Assembly (NCBI RefSeq): GCF_022163125.1
Contig: NZ_CP091881.1
Coordinates: 1,612,001 to 1,676,000 of the forward strand
DNA from: Paenibacillus sp. HWE-109
GTDB lineage: Bacteria; Bacillota; Bacilli; Paenibacillales; NBRC-103111
Direction of reading: 5' to 3'
DNA: 64,000 nucleotides
The notes below the pieces were generated by a model that was given only the letters and a program-made list of their open reading frames with translations, had not been told where the DNA came from and searched no databases. The position numbers and the translations under genes were made by a program. Positions 61,592 through 64,000 of the stretch are shown here, in pieces (the stretch's first letter is position 1; every line of letters starts with the position of its first letter).

Positions 61592-62881
61592 ATGTCCAAA
61601 AATGCAGAACTCTATGAAGAATCAAAGCTTTATTCGCCAGGCGGCGTGCATACGTCCATTCGCAATGTAAACCCTATGAAAGTCTTCACCAAAGGAGAGG
61701 GTGCTTACATTTATGATGCGGAAGGGAACAAGTACATTGACTATCAGGGTGCTTTTGGGCCCATCATTCTTGGTCATAGCCATCCTTATGTGAATAAAAA
61801 GGTCATTGAAGCGATTGAACGAACCGATTTGTACGGTGTTGGCTGTACGGATCTGGAAGTTGAACTGGCTCGTAAGATTTGTCAGCATGTTCCTTCATCC
61901 GAGCAAGTGCTTTTTTGCAATTCGGGATCTGAGGCTACGTATCATGCGATTCGCTTAACGCGCGCGATTACTGGGCGCAACAAGCTGATCAAATTTCAAG
62001 GCTGCTACCACGGCTGGCATGATTATGTCGCTCGCAACATGCTTAGCTCTTGGGACATGATCGGCAAACGCGATCCAGGTTCGGCTGGGATGCTGGACGA
62101 AGCCATAGATAACACGCTGGTTTGCACGTTTAATGATCTTGATGATGTGGAAAGGACTTTCCGTGAGAATAAAGGGCAAATTGCTTCTTTAATCGTGGAG
62201 CCGATTCCGCACAACATCGGTTGTGTGATGCCGCAGCCTGGCTTCCTTGAAGGACTCCGTGAGCTATGCACGGCGCATGGAGCGCTGCTGATCTTTGATG
62301 AAGTGATCACTGGCTTCCGTCATGATATCGGGGGTTTCCAGAAGGTGGCAGGGGTAACGCCTGATTTGACAACGATGGGGAAAGCGATGGCAAACGGCTA
62401 CCCTATTGCCGCAGTAGCGGGTAAACGTGAATACATGCAGCGTTTCAATACGTATCCGGGCGGAGACGTCTGGTTTGCGGGAACCTACAACGGTCATGCA
62501 GTAGGGACATCCGCCTCTATCGCAACACTTGAGCTCATGGAGAATGAGCCTGTGCATGAGCACATTTTCCGCTTGGGCGAGAAGATGCGCTCCGGCATTC
62601 GTGGCATTCACGAGCGGCTGGGCATCGAGGCGTTTGTAGCAGGCTTCGGTTCGGTGTGGACGACGTATTTCATGACAAGCGAACCCAAGAACTACTCGGA
62701 TTTGCAACAAAATGATGCAGAGTTCTATGTAGCTTATCGGAAGAGACTTATCGAAAAGGGCATTTACAAGATGCCGATGAACATTAAGCGCAATCATATC
62801 AGTTATAGTCATACGGATCAGGATGTTGACACAACACTGGACATTATTGAATCTGTCTTGAAAGAGCTAGTCAGCAAATAA
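61592..62881 (+). CDS. HemL-like class III aminotransferase
   Basis: A 429-residue PLP enzyme. Substrate/PLP motifs: YSPGGVHTSIRNV, NSGSEATYHAIRLTRA, YHGWHD, LIFDEVITGFR and the PLP lysine in TTMGKAMANGYP. It resembles glutamate-1-semialdehyde aminomutase, but it is outside any heme operon and paired with an FAA-hydrolase enzyme, so a catabolic transaminase is more likely than HemL. ATG 61592 with AGGAGGG 7 nt upstream is preferred to 61565. The next gene starts 24 bp after the stop. Confidence 0.88.
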   Translation: MSKNAELYEESKLYSPGGVHTSIRNVNPMKVFTKGEGAYIYDAEGNKYIDYQGAFGPIILGHSHPYVNKKVIEAIERTDLYGVGCTDLEVELARKICQHVPSSEQVLFCNSGSEATYHAIRLTRAITGRNKLIKFQGCYHGWHDYVARNMLSSWDMIGKRDPGSAGMLDEAIDNTLVCTFNDLDDVERTFRENKGQIASLIVEPIPHNIGCVMPQPGFLEGLRELCTAHGALLIFDEVITGFRHDIGGFQKVAGVTPDLTTMGKAMANGYPIAAVAGKREYMQRFNTYPGGDVWFAGTYNGHAVGTSASIATLELMENEPVHEHIFRLGEKMRSGIRGIHERLGIEAFVAGFGSVWTTYFMTSEPKNYSDLQQNDAEFYVAYRKRLIEKGIYKMPMNIKRNHISYSHTDQDVDTTLDIIESVLKELVSK

Positions 62882-62905
62882 GCGACAGTTAGGAGTATTT
62901 TGACT

Positions 62906-63811
62906 ATGAAATTACTAACATTTATGCTGGGTGGGACCTACCGTTTAGGTGTGAAAAAGGAACAGGGCGTGCTTGACGTCTTGGCAGCGCTCTCCGTTGT
63001 GCCTTCAGAAAAAACAATTCCGACTAGCATACAGGAAGTTATTGCCGGGGGTGCTGAAGCATTAAATGAACTCCGGATTTACTCCAATCAGGTGGTCGCC
63101 GCGGTTAACGACACAACCGCATATGTAAGGGAGGAGTCGACTTTGGACCTTGGTCCTTGTGTCACGCACCCCAATAAAATTATTTGCGTAGGACTTAACT
63201 ATCGCAGGCATGCGGAGGAAACGGGCGCTCAAATCCCGCGGTATCCGATTCTGTTCAATAAATTCAACAATACCATTACAGGCCATGGTGATGACATTCC
63301 GTTGCCGAAGGTTTCGGAGAAAGTAGATTATGAAGCAGAATTAGCAATTGTCATTGGTAAAACAGCCAAATCAATTTCTAAGGATGAAGCGTTGGACTAT
63401 GTTTTAGGCTACTGCAACGCCAATGATCTGTCTGCTCGTGATTTGCAGGTGAGAACACAGCAATGGCTGCTGGGCAAATCTTGCGATAAATTCGCGCCGA
63501 TCGGTCCATATCTCGTAACGGCCGATGAAATAGCTAATCCCAATGATCTTGAAATTAAGACCTATGTGAATGGGGAAGTGCGGCAGCAGTCGAACACATC
63601 GGACATGATTTTCCATTGTGATGAGATTGTCAGCTACATATCCCAGCATATGACGCTCGTACCTGGCGATATCATTCTAACAGGAACTCCAGAAGGCGTA
63701 GTATTAGGATATCCGCCTGAGAAGCAAGTATATCTCAAGGATGGGGACATCGTGTCGATCGAAATTGAAAAGCTCGGAACCTTGACGAATCGGATGATTT
63801 CGGAGTCATAG
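62906..63811 (+). CDS. fumarylacetoacetate hydrolase-family enzyme
   Basis: A 301-residue FAA-fold hydrolase or decarboxylase. Features: the KIICVGLNYRRHAEE entry strand, metal ligands in the VDYEAELAIVIG segment, NDLSARDLQ, and LTGTPEGV near the C-terminus. Enzymes of this family cleave or tautomerise 1,3-dicarbonyl acids such as acylpyruvates and 2-keto-3-deoxy sugar acids. It is co-transcribed with the aminotransferase. ATG 62906 lies 10 nt after AGGAG; TTG 62900 is less likely. Confidence 0.88.
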   Translation: MKLLTFMLGGTYRLGVKKEQGVLDVLAALSVVPSEKTIPTSIQEVIAGGAEALNELRIYSNQVVAAVNDTTAYVREESTLDLGPCVTHPNKIICVGLNYRRHAEETGAQIPRYPILFNKFNNTITGHGDDIPLPKVSEKVDYEAELAIVIGKTAKSISKDEALDYVLGYCNANDLSARDLQVRTQQWLLGKSCDKFAPIGPYLVTADEIANPNDLEIKTYVNGEVRQQSNTSDMIFHCDEIVSYISQHMTLVPGDIILTGTPEGVVLGYPPEKQVYLKDGDIVSIEIEKLGTLTNRMISES

Positions 63812-63893
63812 GTGTTTGATTGTCCCTCATAGCAATCTCGCGCGTAATGCCATTCACAGGGAGCTTAAGAGTCAGCTTCGAAAATAGTTAAAG

Positions 63894-63919
63894 AACCTAG
63901 CCTTCGGCTAGGTTTTTTG
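63894..63919 (+). terminator. rho-independent terminator, CCTAGCC/GGCTAGG type
   Basis: AACCTAGCC, loop TTC, GGCTAGGTT and a T run; ends the aminotransferase operon. Nothing further is recognisable up to 64000. Confidence 0.85.
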
Positions 63920-64000
63920 TGCGCCAGAAAGTATAAATTTTTGTGTGGAGTTAAAAGTACATTTAGAAGATGAAACAGGACATCCTGCACCGAATCTTCT

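Overview
The window looks like a chromosome segment of a Paenibacillus-type member of the Bacillota. The evidence is strong AGGAGG Shine-Dalgarno sites, many short lipobox signal peptides, several LplB/YtcP-type carbohydrate ABC importers without their own ATPase, YesM/YesN-type two-component regulators, SLH-domain surface protein and Gfo/Idh/MocA dehydrogenases. The assignment rests on gene families and style; no search was run.

Layout. 1-2.6 kb: the tail of a GAF-GGDEF protein, a DinB-like protein and a FAD oxidoreductase. 2.7-14.8 kb: a polysaccharide locus made of a response regulator, sensor kinase, two permeases, a solute-binding lipoprotein and a 1643-residue secreted GH74-type xyloglucanase carrying FN3 and CBM9-like modules. 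15-20 kb: a deacetylase, a lipoprotein FAD oxidoreductase and a minus-strand drug/antibiotic-type ABC exporter. 20-27 kb: an MpsC/DUF2294 protein, then a six-gene operon joining a PotABCD-type importer to a nucleoside hydrolase and an adenine deaminase, probably for purine nucleoside salvage. 27.2-30.7 kb: a five-copy tandem array of ~303-bp units and a complete IS66-type element with an 8-bp target duplication. 30.7-36 kb: a TetR-SMR-SMR efflux operon, gdhA and two Gfo/Idh dehydrogenases. 36-40.6 kb: an AraC regulator and a second SBP-permease-permease module. 41-42.3 kb: an IS3-family element. 42.6-48.4 kb: a GAPDH-like enzyme, an SLH-anchored repeat protein and a Bcr/CflA efflux pump.

48.7-61.3 kb is the most unusual locus. 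It holds a GNAT protein, a beta-helix protein without a signal peptide, a medium-chain dehydrogenase, a third LplB/YtcP/SBP module that closely parallels the one at 37-40.6 kb, a Tat-exported paralogue of the beta-helix protein, a GntR regulator fused to an ABC solute-binding domain, and a lone tatA. 61.6-63.8 kb holds a HemL-like aminotransferase and an FAA-hydrolase enzyme behind a promoter bracketed by inverted operator-like sites.

The non-coding DNA is also notable. Most long gaps hold degenerate, imperfectly palindromic elements of several families that share one modular design. One family forms the tandem array and recurs singly at 17.6 and 40.7 kb; another carries the IS66 insertion. 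Each of the four solute-binding lipoprotein genes is followed by a stem-loop lacking a strong T-tract, which suggests differential mRNA stability within the transporter operons.
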